Assembly: GCA_050946935.1 (NCBI GenBank)
Contig: JBMNVR010000014.1
Location: 1-64,000 of the forward strand
Reading direction: 5' to 3'
Length of the DNA stretch: 64,000 nt
Origin: UQRS01 sp050946935
GTDB taxonomy: Bacteria; Bacillota; Clostridia; Oscillospirales; Acutalibacteraceae
In this document: piece by piece, positions 24,536-32,301 of the stretch
Numbering within the stretch: the first letter of the stretch is position 1
Layout of the letters: each line of letters opens with the position of its first letter
Translations under genes and position numbers: made by a program
The notes under the pieces: generated by a model
What the model was told of the DNA's origin: nothing
Seen by the model: only the letters and a program-made list of their open reading frames with translations
The model's database searches: none

Positions 24536-26914
24536 CTATGCATCCAGCCGGAAGAGGACGGCCGCCGTCCCGCACTGGTCGAGAAGGCTGGTTGTGCTGT
24601 CCCGGTCGGTGCCGGCCGCGTCCCAGGATCGGTTCACATAAACACCGGATTTTGGATTCTGCACCCCGGTTGTCACCGCCTGCCGGATGTTGGAAATGTA
24701 GCCGTCGCAAAGCACCCCGGCGGCCGCAAGATTCTGGTATCCCTCCAGCAGGCAGAGGTGGAACCACGGCTCGGCGGTGTCAAAACGATACGCGCCGTTG
24801 GTTTCCCGTCCGAAGCATGCGTTGGCCGCCGCGGCGGAGATTTTGGCCTCCCGCAGATAGGCGGCGTCGTTTGTGAAGGCGTACAGCTTTGCACCGACGC
24901 TGATGAAATACCCGGTGTTATAGGTCCACTTGGCCCGGGTCGAATCATCAGAGGCACCGTTCATGTTGACCTGGTTGATGTACAGTCCGTCGCTGTCGAG
25001 GACGTTTTCCCGCGCCCAGGTATACAGCCGCTTGCACCAGTCGAGGTAGAGTGCCTCTCCCGTTCGCTCATACAGCATGGCTGAGGCGTAGGCCAGCGCT
25101 GCGGTGGCGCAGGTGGCGGAGAAATCCCGGCTTGCGGTGTTCCACCACATGCCGCCGAGCGTCTCGTTCCAGCCGAAGGTGTATTCAAAATCGGCAACCG
25201 CTTTGGCCTCCTCCAGATAGGCCGCGTCGCCCAGCAGAGTATAGGCGCGGCAGTAGGCCTGGATTACCAGCGCATTGTCGTCAAAATAAAGGTCGCCCCC
25301 GCCGCCGTAGGCCGCGGCATAGGCAGTTTTGCCCTGGTAGTCGGTGCGGTAGGCGATCAGCCGCGCGATTGCAGTGCGGTAAGCCTCCCTGGCTGCGGTG
25401 TCCTCCGGATGTTGCTCGAGGGTGGCGGCCAGCGCGTCGAGATAGGCGCTGTAGGACCAGATATAAGCCGGATCATCCGACTCGCGTGATTCGAGGAAAG
25501 AGCCGTTGTTGTAAAAATCGGCCGTTACCGACCGCAGCAGAGCACAGGCGGCTTTACAGCTTTCCTCTGTGCAGGGGTGCAGGGCGACGTCCTTTGTCCC
25601 GCTGCGGTTGAGCAGATAAAGCACGCTGACCGTGCCGCTTTGGTCGATCAGAGAGGTTTCCGCGTCCCGGTCGGTGCCGTTCTGATCCCAGGATCGGTTG
25701 ACATAGATTTCGGACGCGCTTTCCACCCCGCAGGCAACGGCTTCGGCAGCATGGCCGATGTATTTTGCCGCGTCTGTATCGTAAGGAGAGAGGCGGCAAT
25801 ACCCCTCCAGCAGCCATTTGTGGAACCACGGCTCGCCGGTGTAGAAGCGGTAGCCGTTCCAGGTCGCCTCTCCAAAGGCGGCGTCGGCTGCGGCGGCCAG
25901 TACATCCGCGTCGGCGAGATAAGCGGCGTCGGCTGTATTTTCATACAGCTCCACGGCGGCGCAGAGCATAACGCCGCTGTTGACTGTCCAGGGAAAGAGG
26001 CTGTTTTGATCGCTGCTGCCGTCTAAATTATATTGATTTACATAAAGTCCGTTACTTCCTTGCAGATACCGCTGCGCCGTGGCATAGAGCGCCTGGCTCT
26101 GCTCGAGATAGGCCGCTTCTCCGGTCAGGCGGAAAAGGCGGGCGGCGGCCAGCGCAACCGGCCCGACGCTGCAGGCCGGGATGTATCCCTTTTCCTGCTC
26201 GTTCCAGAAAATGCCGCCGGTGGTCTCCTCCCGGCCGGTGAGGCAGAAGCTGTACACCTCGGCCGCGCGGGTGAGGAAAGCATCTTCCTTCAAAAGTTCG
26301 TATGCATCGCACAGGGCGAGAGCCACCCAGGCGTTGTCGTCATAGTAGAGAACACCGCCCCCGCCGTCGGCCGGAGCGTAGGCGTCCTTCTGCCGGTCGG
26401 TCCGGTAACGTTCCAGCGCGGCCAGCGCGGCGCGGTAGGCAGCCTGTGCCTCCCCATCGTCGGGATGGGCGCGAAAGCGTTCGGACAATGCCTCCACATA
26501 GGTGATATAGGGCCAGAGATAGGCGGTTGCCTTGCCCTCCAGCGTCTCGAGCGGGAGGACGCGGTCAGAGAGAAAATCCGTCTCGACTGCCGAAAGCAGC
26601 GCGTCGGCCCGGGCAAGGTGGAGGGATTCTTCCTCAGGGAGGGTGCCCGGATCCTCCCCCGATAAAATGGCGGCGCGCAGGGAAACCACGTCCGAGACGG
26701 TCAGCAGACCGTCGCCGTCCAGATCGCCGGCAGGCAGCTCTCCGACCGGCGTTCCGTCCAGAATCGCCTGCCGCAGGGAAACCACATCCGAGACGGTCAG
26801 CAGCCCGTCACCGTCCAGATCGCCGATTTTAGCGGCTGCGGCGGGGAGGGAGGCCGTGGTGCCGAGCAGGGCTGCGCAAAGCAGTAAAGCGGAAGTTTTT
26901 CTTAGAAACTGCAT
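24536..26914 (-). CDS. Secreted GH76-type protein with N-terminal dockerin and two GH76 domains
   Basis: The 792-residue protein has a signal peptide (1-28), a dockerin of two near-identical repeats (31-86, GDLDGDGLLTVSDVVSLR twice) and two GH76-like (alpha/alpha)6 domains. The Asp pairs are at 192-193 (LYYDDNAW) and 545-546 (LYFDDNAL). There is no ricin module or Pro-rich linker as in the neighbour. Likely substrate is alpha-1,6-mannan or a related mannoside outside the cell. AGGAGGA precedes the ATG at 26914 well; this start also clears the end of comM, 80 bp upstream on the same strand. Confidence 0.87.
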   Translation of the reverse strand: MQFLRKTSALLLCAALLGTTASLPAAAAKIGDLDGDGLLTVSDVVSLRQAILDGTPVGELPAGDLDGDGLLTVSDVVSLRAAILSGEDPGTLPEEESLHLARADALLSAVETDFLSDRVLPLETLEGKATAYLWPYITYVEALSERFRAHPDDGEAQAAYRAALAALERYRTDRQKDAYAPADGGGGVLYYDDNAWVALALCDAYELLKEDAFLTRAAEVYSFCLTGREETTGGIFWNEQEKGYIPACSVGPVALAAARLFRLTGEAAYLEQSQALYATAQRYLQGSNGLYVNQYNLDGSSDQNSLFPWTVNSGVMLCAAVELYENTADAAYLADADVLAAAADAAFGEATWNGYRFYTGEPWFHKWLLEGYCRLSPYDTDAAKYIGHAAEAVACGVESASEIYVNRSWDQNGTDRDAETSLIDQSGTVSVLYLLNRSGTKDVALHPCTEESCKAACALLRSVTADFYNNGSFLESRESDDPAYIWSYSAYLDALAATLEQHPEDTAAREAYRTAIARLIAYRTDYQGKTAYAAAYGGGGDLYFDDNALVIQAYCRAYTLLGDAAYLEEAKAVADFEYTFGWNETLGGMWWNTASRDFSATCATAALAYASAMLYERTGEALYLDWCKRLYTWARENVLDSDGLYINQVNMNGASDDSTRAKWTYNTGYFISVGAKLYAFTNDAAYLREAKISAAAANACFGRETNGAYRFDTAEPWFHLCLLEGYQNLAAAGVLCDGYISNIRQAVTTGVQNPKSGVYVNRSWDAAGTDRDSTTSLLDQCGTAAVLFRLDA
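26681..26824. repeat. Internal dockerin repeat pair
   Basis: Segments 26681-26728 and 26777-26824, offset 96 bp, differ at three positions in 48. They encode the two calcium-binding loops and helices of the dockerin in the second GH76 protein and point to recent duplication or homogenisation. Confidence 0.85.
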
Positions 26915-26994
26915 AAAGGATCCTCCTGATTTCGGGGCGGCGGATGAAAGCGTCTGCTTTGCCATTCTGCCGCCGCAAGTAGACGGCGTTTTGC

Positions 26995-28521
26995 TTACTT
27001 CCAATATTTCCGGTCGAGGCTGCGGAACTGGATGGCCTGTGAGATGTGGGCGGTGTCGATGGTGTCGCAGCCGTCGAGGTCGGCGACCGTACGCGCCACT
27101 TTGAGTAGCCGGTCGTAGGAGCGGGCTGACATGCCCAGCCGTTCAAAGGCGGCTTTGAGTATTCCTCTGGCAGGGTCGGTCATGGGACAGTATTCTTCCA
27201 ACAGGGCAGGGGTCAGCCGGGCGTTGCAGGAAATCCCGGCAGCCTTGTACCGCTCCTGCTGTCGGCGGCGCGCGGCCGAGACGCGGGCGCGTATTTCGGC
27301 CGAGGTCTCTTCCTTCCGGCTGTCGGTCGCCAGCTCGTCGAACTTGACCGGCGGTACTTCGATATGTAAATCCAGCCGATCCAGCATCGGGCCGGAGACC
27401 CGGGATAAATACCGGTGCACAGCGGTGGGCGAACAGGTGCAGGATTTGGTCGGGTGGCCGAAGTATCCGCAGGGACAGGGGTTCATCGCCGCGACCATGG
27501 TAACTGAGCAGGGGTAGGTCAGCCGTCCCGCCACGCGGGAAATGGTGATTTTTCCATCCTCCAGCGGCTGGCGCAGAACCTCCATCGCGTCGCGGCCGAA
27601 TTCCGGCAGCTCATCTAAAAACAGCACGCCGCCGTGAGCCAGAGATACCTCCCCCGGACGGGGGATCGAGCCGCCGCCCGACAGCCCCGCGGGCGATACG
27701 GTGTGGTGGGGAGAGCGAAAGGGCCGCGTGGTAATCAGCGGCGTATCGGGCGGCAGAATGCCCGCGATCGAATGAATTTTAGTGACCTCAATGGATTCCT
27801 CAAAGGTCATTTCGGGCAGAATGGAGGGCAGCCGCTTGGCCAGCATGCTTTTGCCCGAGCCGGGCGGCCCGATCAGCAAGACGTTGTGTCCGCCGGCTGC
27901 GGCGACCTCCAGCGCCTTTTTGGCGGCCGCCTGTCCCTTGACCTCGCAAAAATCGGGAAGGAGAAAACGGCTTTCTTCCGCCGCCGGGGTAAAGACGGCC
28001 GGCTGAATTTCCCGCCGTCCGGTCAGATGCTCGACCAGCTCGGCTACCGTCCGCACGGGATATACCGAGAGGCCGTCCACCACCGCCCCCTCGGCCGCGT
28101 TGACCGCCGGGACGAAAAAGCGGCGCAGCCCCTTTTTTCTGGCCTGGATCGCCATGGAAAGCAGGCCGTTAACCGGACGTACTTCGCCGTCCAGGGACAG
28201 TTCGCCGATAAACGCGGCGTCGGAAAAATCCCCCTCCAACTGGCGGGAGACGGTCAGCACCGCGATCAGCACCGGCAGATCATAGAGCGACCCTTCCTTC
28301 CGCACATCGGCCGGCGCCAGATTGATGGTCACCTTGCCGACAGGGAAATCAAAGCCGCTGTTTTTCAGGGCCGAGCGGACGCGGTCGCGGCTTTCCTTCA
28401 CGGCGGCGTCGGGCAGGCCGACAATATCGAAGGACGGCATCGCCTGAGAGAGGTCGGCCTCCACCTCGATCATATAGGAATCAATGCCAAACAGTCCGAC
28501 GCTGTTTTGTCGTGTGAACAT
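26995..28521 (-). CDS. comM: YifB/ComM-type Mg chelatase-like AAA+ ATPase
   Basis: The 508-residue protein has an N-terminal LonC-like domain (SFDIVGLPDAAVKESRDRVRSALKNSG), an AAA+ core with Walker A GPPGSGKSMLAKR, Walker B LFLDELPEF and a zinc-ribbon-like PCPCGYFGHPTKSCTC, and a C-terminal helical part ending SYDRLLKVARTVADLDG. ComM-type helicases promote branch migration during integration of transforming DNA. The function in Clostridia is inferred from homologues. The ATG at 28521 follows AGGAGC. Confidence 0.92.
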   Translation of the reverse strand: MFTRQNSVGLFGIDSYMIEVEADLSQAMPSFDIVGLPDAAVKESRDRVRSALKNSGFDFPVGKVTINLAPADVRKEGSLYDLPVLIAVLTVSRQLEGDFSDAAFIGELSLDGEVRPVNGLLSMAIQARKKGLRRFFVPAVNAAEGAVVDGLSVYPVRTVAELVEHLTGRREIQPAVFTPAAEESRFLLPDFCEVKGQAAAKKALEVAAAGGHNVLLIGPPGSGKSMLAKRLPSILPEMTFEESIEVTKIHSIAGILPPDTPLITTRPFRSPHHTVSPAGLSGGGSIPRPGEVSLAHGGVLFLDELPEFGRDAMEVLRQPLEDGKITISRVAGRLTYPCSVTMVAAMNPCPCGYFGHPTKSCTCSPTAVHRYLSRVSGPMLDRLDLHIEVPPVKFDELATDSRKEETSAEIRARVSAARRRQQERYKAAGISCNARLTPALLEEYCPMTDPARGILKAAFERLGMSARSYDRLLKVARTVADLDGCDTIDTAHISQAIQFRSLDRKYWK

Positions 28522-28586
28522 ATTGCAGCTCCTTCCCGGAATACGGGGAAAAAGATAAATCCTATATATACTGTATAATCTTATTT

Positions 28587-28616
28587 ATTATAACACAGTT
28601 GTTTTACATAAATCAA
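28587..28616 (-). promoter_or_regulatory. Probable promoter for comM
   Basis: On the minus strand TTGATT (28611-28616) and TATAAT (28587-28592) are 18 bp apart. The 28617-28792 stretch to the folate leader holds no gene I can support. Confidence 0.5.
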
Positions 28617-28792
28617 CACAAATACCTGGCTTTTTCACATCGAATGCGGGAAATGCCGCGCCGGTGTAACCTCGTGCGGAACGACGGCTTGGTCCGGCAG
28701 TCCTATAGCCGGGGTCAAAATTTATTTCGCACCTCTCTGTTCAAAACGGGCCGAATGTGTTATGATGGATTCAGAAAACAAAAAAATATGCG

Positions 28793-28815
28793 GCCGCGGC
28801 CTTCGCGGCCTTTTT
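28793..28815 (+). terminator. Terminator-like hairpin in the folE leader
   Basis: GGCCGCG (28793-28799) pairs with CGCGGCC (28804-28810) and is followed by TTTTT, only 18 nt before the folE start. A TATGAT -10 candidate lies at 28761-28766, so the hairpin could attenuate folE rather than end an upstream gene. Confidence 0.6.
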
Positions 28816-28832
28816 GAAGAGGTGTCAAAACT

Positions 28833-29390
28833 TTGGATTTTGAAAGAATCGAGGCTGCCGTCCGGGAAATCCTGCTTGCGGTGGGGGAGGATCCCGAGCG
28901 TGAAGGGCTGCGGGAAACGCCGGCGCGGGTCGCGCGGATGTATGGGGAGATTTTGGGAGGTCTGTCGGCCGATCCTCGCCGCCATCTGAAAATTTTCAAC
29001 GAAACCGATAACGACGAGATGGTTACAGTGCGGGATATCCCGCTTTATTCCATGTGCGAGCATCATCTGCTCCCCTTTATCGGGGTGGCGCACATCGCCT
29101 ATATCCCGAACGGCGGAAAGGTGATCGGCCTGTCCAAGCTGGCGCGCATCGTCGGGGATTTTGCCCGCCGGCCGCAGCTGCAGGAGCGGCTGACCTCCCA
29201 AATTGCCGATTTTCTGGAGGCTGAGCTCGCCCCGCAGGGAGTGGCCGTGATTGTGGAGGCCGAGCACCTCTGCATGACCATGCGCGGGGCTAAGGCGGCC
29301 GGCGCGCGGACCCAGACCTCCGCTCTGCGGGGGATCATGAAATCGGACGCCCGCACGAGGGCGGAGGTTATGTCTCTGCTCAACAAATAA
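28833..29390 (+). CDS. folE: GTP cyclohydrolase I
   Basis: FolE converts GTP to 7,8-dihydroneopterin triphosphate, the first step of folate synthesis. The 185-residue product has REGLRETPARVARMY, the zinc-site SMCEHHLLPF and EAEHLCMTMRGAK, all typical. The start is a TTG at 28833 with GAAGAGGTG about 10 nt upstream; no suitable ATG exists. It leads a folE-folP-folB-folK operon. Confidence 0.95.
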   Translation: MDFERIEAAVREILLAVGEDPEREGLRETPARVARMYGEILGGLSADPRRHLKIFNETDNDEMVTVRDIPLYSMCEHHLLPFIGVAHIAYIPNGGKVIGLSKLARIVGDFARRPQLQERLTSQIADFLEAELAPQGVAVIVEAEHLCMTMRGAKAAGARTQTSALRGIMKSDARTRAEVMSLLNK

Positions 29391-29466
29391 GCAATGCCGG
29401 CATAGCTTGGCCGTTTTGTTCGACGATCGGACGTTTTGTAAATTTGTGACGAGGATGAAGTGAAAA

Positions 29467-30297
29467 ATGGCGGAATGGAAAATACGCGACCGGGTGCTGC
29501 CGCTCGGCCGCCGGAGCTATGTAATGGGTATCGTCAACGTGACGCCCGACTCCTTTTCGGATGGGGGGAGGTATCTTGATTCCTCGGCTGCCCTGGCGCA
29601 GGCCGAGCTGCTTTCGGCGGAGGGGGTGGACATCCTTGATTTCGGGGGACAGTCGACCCGCCCGGGACATATCGAGGTCCCTCCGGAGGAGGAGTGGGCT
29701 CGACTGCGCCCGGTGCTGGAGGAGATTTGCGGCAAAACCGCCCTCCCGGTGTCTGTCGACACCTATTTTCCCTTTGTCGCAGAGCGGGCGCTTGCTCTGG
29801 GTGTGCAGATTATCAATGACGTCAGCGGCGTTATCAATCCCGATATGGCCTCCCTGGTGCGGGAGAGCGGCTGCGGCTGGGTGGTGATGCACGCCGCCTC
29901 CCTTTCACCCGAAACCGACGCGGTGCAGGCGGTGGACGACTGGTTCGCCGCGGCCGTACGGGAGGCGGAGGCGCTCGGCGTATCGGCGGGGCAGCTTTGC
30001 CTCGATCCCGGGATAGGCTTCGGCAAGGATGACCGGCAGAATTACGCCCTGATGCGGGGGACAGCGCGCCTCAAACGGCCGGACTATGCCTACCTGCTCG
30101 GGGCGTCGCGCAAGCGGTGCATCGGCGCGGCCACGGGAGCGCCGGCGGCCGACCGAGATTTCGGCAGCGCGGCAGCGCACGCCGTGGGCGTCTTTTGCGG
30201 CGCGGATATTATCCGGGCGCATTGCGGCGCCGGGTCGGTGCAGGCAACGCGGGTGGCCGACGCTCTCCGATACGGGACGGCGCGGGGCGAGGAATAA
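29467..30297 (+). CDS. folP: Dihydropteroate synthase
   Basis: FolP joins 6-hydroxymethyl-dihydropterin pyrophosphate to p-aminobenzoate. The 276-residue TIM-barrel protein shows the signatures GIVNVTPDSFSDGG and DFGGQSTRPG, INDVSG, LDPGIGFGK and GASRKR. It is the target of sulfonamides in other bacteria. GAGGATGAAG precedes the ATG at 29467. Confidence 0.95.
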   Translation: MAEWKIRDRVLPLGRRSYVMGIVNVTPDSFSDGGRYLDSSAALAQAELLSAEGVDILDFGGQSTRPGHIEVPPEEEWARLRPVLEEICGKTALPVSVDTYFPFVAERALALGVQIINDVSGVINPDMASLVRESGCGWVVMHAASLSPETDAVQAVDDWFAAAVREAEALGVSAGQLCLDPGIGFGKDDRQNYALMRGTARLKRPDYAYLLGASRKRCIGAATGAPAADRDFGSAAAHAVGVFCGADIIRAHCGAGSVQATRVADALRYGTARGEE

Positions 30298-30317
30298 CAG
30301 GAAAAAGGAGCAAAGCC

Positions 30318-30677
30318 ATGAACCGGATTGTAATAAAGGGGCTGGAGGTTTTCGCCTATCACGGCGTAAATGAGGAGGAGAAGCAAAACGGCCAGCGTTT
30401 TGTGTTGGATGTGACGCTGTGGGCCGACCTCTCGGCCGCCGAGCGCAGCGACCGGCTGGAGGATACGGTGAATTACGCCGCGGTGCGAAAAACTCTTTCG
30501 CGCGTCATGACCGACGAGAGCTGTAATCTGATCGAGCATGCGGCCGCCCGCGCGGGAGACGCGGTGCTTTCGGAATTTCCCAAGGTAGAGCGGGTGGAAA
30601 TCCTCCTTAAAAAGCCCGATGCGCCCATGTCGGCCAAATTTGACTATGTCGCGGTGGAGGTTGTGCGGGAACGATGA
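30318..30677 (+). CDS. folB: Dihydroneopterin aldolase
   Basis: FolB cleaves dihydroneopterin to 6-hydroxymethyl-dihydropterin and glycolaldehyde. The 119-residue product has the family pattern RIVIKGLEVFAYHGVNEEEK, TVNYAAV and LLKKPDAPM. AAAGGAG sits 8 nt before the ATG, 20 nt after folP. Confidence 0.94.
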   Translation: MNRIVIKGLEVFAYHGVNEEEKQNGQRFVLDVTLWADLSAAERSDRLEDTVNYAAVRKTLSRVMTDESCNLIEHAAARAGDAVLSEFPKVERVEILLKKPDAPMSAKFDYVAVEVVRER

Positions 30678-31171
30678 TGAACAAAGCAGAAAGCAGGCAA
30701 GCGTATATTGCGCTGGGCAGCAATATGGGCGACCGGGGTGAAAATCTGAACCGCGCCGTCTGGGCGCTGGCGTCGGTGCCGGGGGTCAAGGTGACGGCCG
30801 TTTCCCGCGTGTACGAGACGGCGCCGGTCGGATATGCGAAACAAGGGGATTTTTACAACGCCGTCGTGCGGGTGGAGTCCAGGCTTTCTCCGCACGCGTT
30901 GCTTGGCGTCTGTCTCGGGATTGAAGCGGGGATGGGTCGCCTGCGTACAAAGAAAAACGGGCCGCGGGTGATCGACCTCGACCTTCTTTTATATGAAGGG
31001 GAGGAGCTGGCCGGCGCTGAGCTGACCCTGCCGCACCCACGGATGGAGGAGCGCAGTTTTGTTCTTACCCCGCTGTGCGACGTGATGCAGGATGGGTACT
31101 ACAAAAAGCTGCAAAGGGACCTCGGCCGCGAGGGGGTTCGCACCGCTTCGGCTCAACTGATTAAGCCGTGA
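30674..31171 (+). CDS. folK: 2-amino-4-hydroxy-6-hydroxymethyldihydropteridine pyrophosphokinase
   Basis: FolK transfers pyrophosphate from ATP to the pterin alcohol. The 165-residue product has YIALGSNMGDR, SRVYETAPVGY, FYNAVV and the GPRVIDLDLLLY metal-binding motif, then LPHPRMEERSFVL. Its ATG overlaps the folB stop by 4 bp, typical of coupled translation, and it closes the folate operon. Confidence 0.95.
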   Translation: MMNKAESRQAYIALGSNMGDRGENLNRAVWALASVPGVKVTAVSRVYETAPVGYAKQGDFYNAVVRVESRLSPHALLGVCLGIEAGMGRLRTKKNGPRVIDLDLLLYEGEELAGAELTLPHPRMEERSFVLTPLCDVMQDGYYKKLQRDLGREGVRTASAQLIKP

Positions 31172-31258
31172 AGATGTCATCGCGAATATTGTGACGTCAT
31201 CCCCCTCTGAAAATATGAAAAATTAAAACGTTTTACAAAATAAACAGTTACATTTTAC

Positions 31259-31287
31259 TTGATAATTCGGCACACTCAGGGTATACT
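31259..31287 (+). promoter_or_regulatory. Promoter of dockerin-protein cluster, copy 1
   Basis: TTGATA (31259-31264) and TATACT (31282-31287) are 17 bp apart. The palindrome AAAACGTTTT upstream (31226-31235) resembles LacI-family operators; the regulator is unknown. Confidence 0.65.
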
Positions 31288-31301
31288 GATATTGAGAATG
31301 T

Positions 31302-31318
31302 TTTCCAATATATGGAAA
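31302..31318. promoter_or_regulatory. Leader dyad TTTCCA-ATATA-TGGAAA, copy 1
   Basis: The perfect dyad lies about 15 bp after the -10, in the predicted leader. It is conserved unchanged at 32272-32288 while flanking bases vary, which suggests a binding site. Confidence 0.5.
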
Positions 31319-31359
31319 GAAGATGCTTTAGAAGGCTGAAAAGAGGAGGAAAACGCATT

Positions 31360-32058
31360 ATGAAAAAAACGATATCATTTCTTATAGTGCTTTGCGTGAT
31401 ATTTTCTTTTGGCTTGATTTCTTCTGCTGCCGAAAGCGCCTGGTGGCCGGAAAGCCTGAAAACCGAAGCGATTTCGGATGATTTACGGGAAACTGTTTTT
31501 TCGCGCTATTTGCAATATGAGTATGGGGTATATTTGCAGACTGCGACGAGTAACACGCCTATGACCTTTGAAGAGTTTACTGCTTTTCGTGCTTCTTTAG
31601 ATACTCCTGTGACGGCAGAGAGTGTAAAGTGTTTGGGAATATCTGATAACCAATATGTGTTTCACATTGGTCCGGAAGGGATTTATCCCGGGATCGGTTC
31701 GGAACGGTTGGGCGATTATAATTTTAACATCATGCTGTATGGAGGTACCGGCAGTCTGTATTATTATTCTGAACAATATACAGCGCATGCATTTATGCTC
31801 TTGACCGATGCGTATGCGTTTGGGCGGATTGACGACGCTTTTTTGGATCGCGCGATCGGTACGCATATTCAGGATTTGCTTCCTTTAGCGGCGCGGGTGG
31901 AGGATGTTAACCGGGACGGTATCCTTTCTGTAAGTGATATTGTAGAGCTTCGGCAGATTATTCTGACCGGATATGCCGACGCGGAGTATGACATCGACGG
32001 CGACGGGGCGGTATCTGTTTCGGACGTGATTGCGCTGCGGGAAATGATCGTCGCATAG
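31360..32058 (+). CDS. Secreted dockerin protein of unknown function, paralogue 1
   Basis: The 232-residue protein has a signal peptide (1-22), an unrecognised domain of about 140 residues and a C-terminal type I dockerin (EDVNRDGILSVSDIVELRQ and EYDIDGDGAVSVSDVIALRE). The unknown domain is shared with the products at 34038-34730 and 34819-35478: all have YLQY-type and PGIG/GYDRL-like segments and a DAFLDRAIG-like helix before the dockerin. AGGAGG precedes the ATG at 31360. It would bind a cohesin through the dockerin; the domain's role is unknown. Confidence 0.8.
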   Translation: MKKTISFLIVLCVIFSFGLISSAAESAWWPESLKTEAISDDLRETVFSRYLQYEYGVYLQTATSNTPMTFEEFTAFRASLDTPVTAESVKCLGISDNQYVFHIGPEGIYPGIGSERLGDYNFNIMLYGGTGSLYYYSEQYTAHAFMLLTDAYAFGRIDDAFLDRAIGTHIQDLLPLAARVEDVNRDGILSVSDIVELRQIILTGYADAEYDIDGDGAVSVSDVIALREMIVA

Positions 32059-32090
32059 GTTTGACAAGCAGGGAGGGGGAACGCCTCTCC
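31984..32090. repeat. Dockerin 3'-end and terminator repeat, copy 1
   Basis: These 107 bp are identical to 34656-34762. They cover the last dockerin repeat, the stop codon and the first half of the terminator. A shorter, 70-bp near-identical copy ends the gene at 34819-35478 (from about 35410). Confidence 0.95.
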
Positions 32091-32104
32091 CTGCTGTTTT
32101 TTTT
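32067..32104 (+). terminator. Intact terminator of paralogue 1
   Basis: AGCAGGGAG (32067-32075) and CTCCCTGCT (32087-32095) are followed by eight T residues. Confidence 0.9.
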
Positions 32105-32190
32105 GGAGAGGCGTTTCCGGCCAGCTTTGGCTATCCGTTCCATTTTCCCGCTGACGCCCTCCGGCCGGAATGAGTTGGGAAAAGTGAGAG

Positions 32191-32295
32191 AATTAAAACG
32201 TTTCACAAAATAAACAGTTACATTTTACTTGACAATTTGGCACATGAAGGGTATACTGATATTGGGAATGTTTTCCAATATATGGAAACAAGATA
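32191..32295. repeat. Promoter/leader repeat, copy 2
   Basis: This is the partner of 31221-31325. Similarity stops just after the leader dyad, so the ribosome site of copy 1 is not carried over. Confidence 0.9.
32229..32257 (+). promoter_or_regulatory. Promoter of dockerin-protein cluster, copy 2
   Basis: TTGACA (32229-32234) and TATACT (32252-32257) are 17 bp apart. The -35 is closer to consensus than in copy 1. Confidence 0.7.
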
Positions 32296-32301
32296 TTTTA
32301 A

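Larger units (their letters stand above)
31221..31325. repeat. Promoter/leader repeat, copy 1
   Basis: About 105 bp recur at 32191-32295 (offset 970) with roughly ten differences. The repeat holds an AAAACGTTTT palindrome, the promoter and a 5'-leader dyad. The 31172-31220 stretch before it shows nothing notable. Confidence 0.9.

Noticed and set aside
24435..24767. N-terminal extension of the first GH76 protein
   Set aside because: The upstream codons translate to a basic, disordered stretch overlapping the end of the neighbouring gene in another frame; the signal peptide begins at 24434.
28617..28832. THF riboswitch before folE
   Set aside because: I could not find the conserved THF aptamer segments, only a simple terminator-like hairpin.
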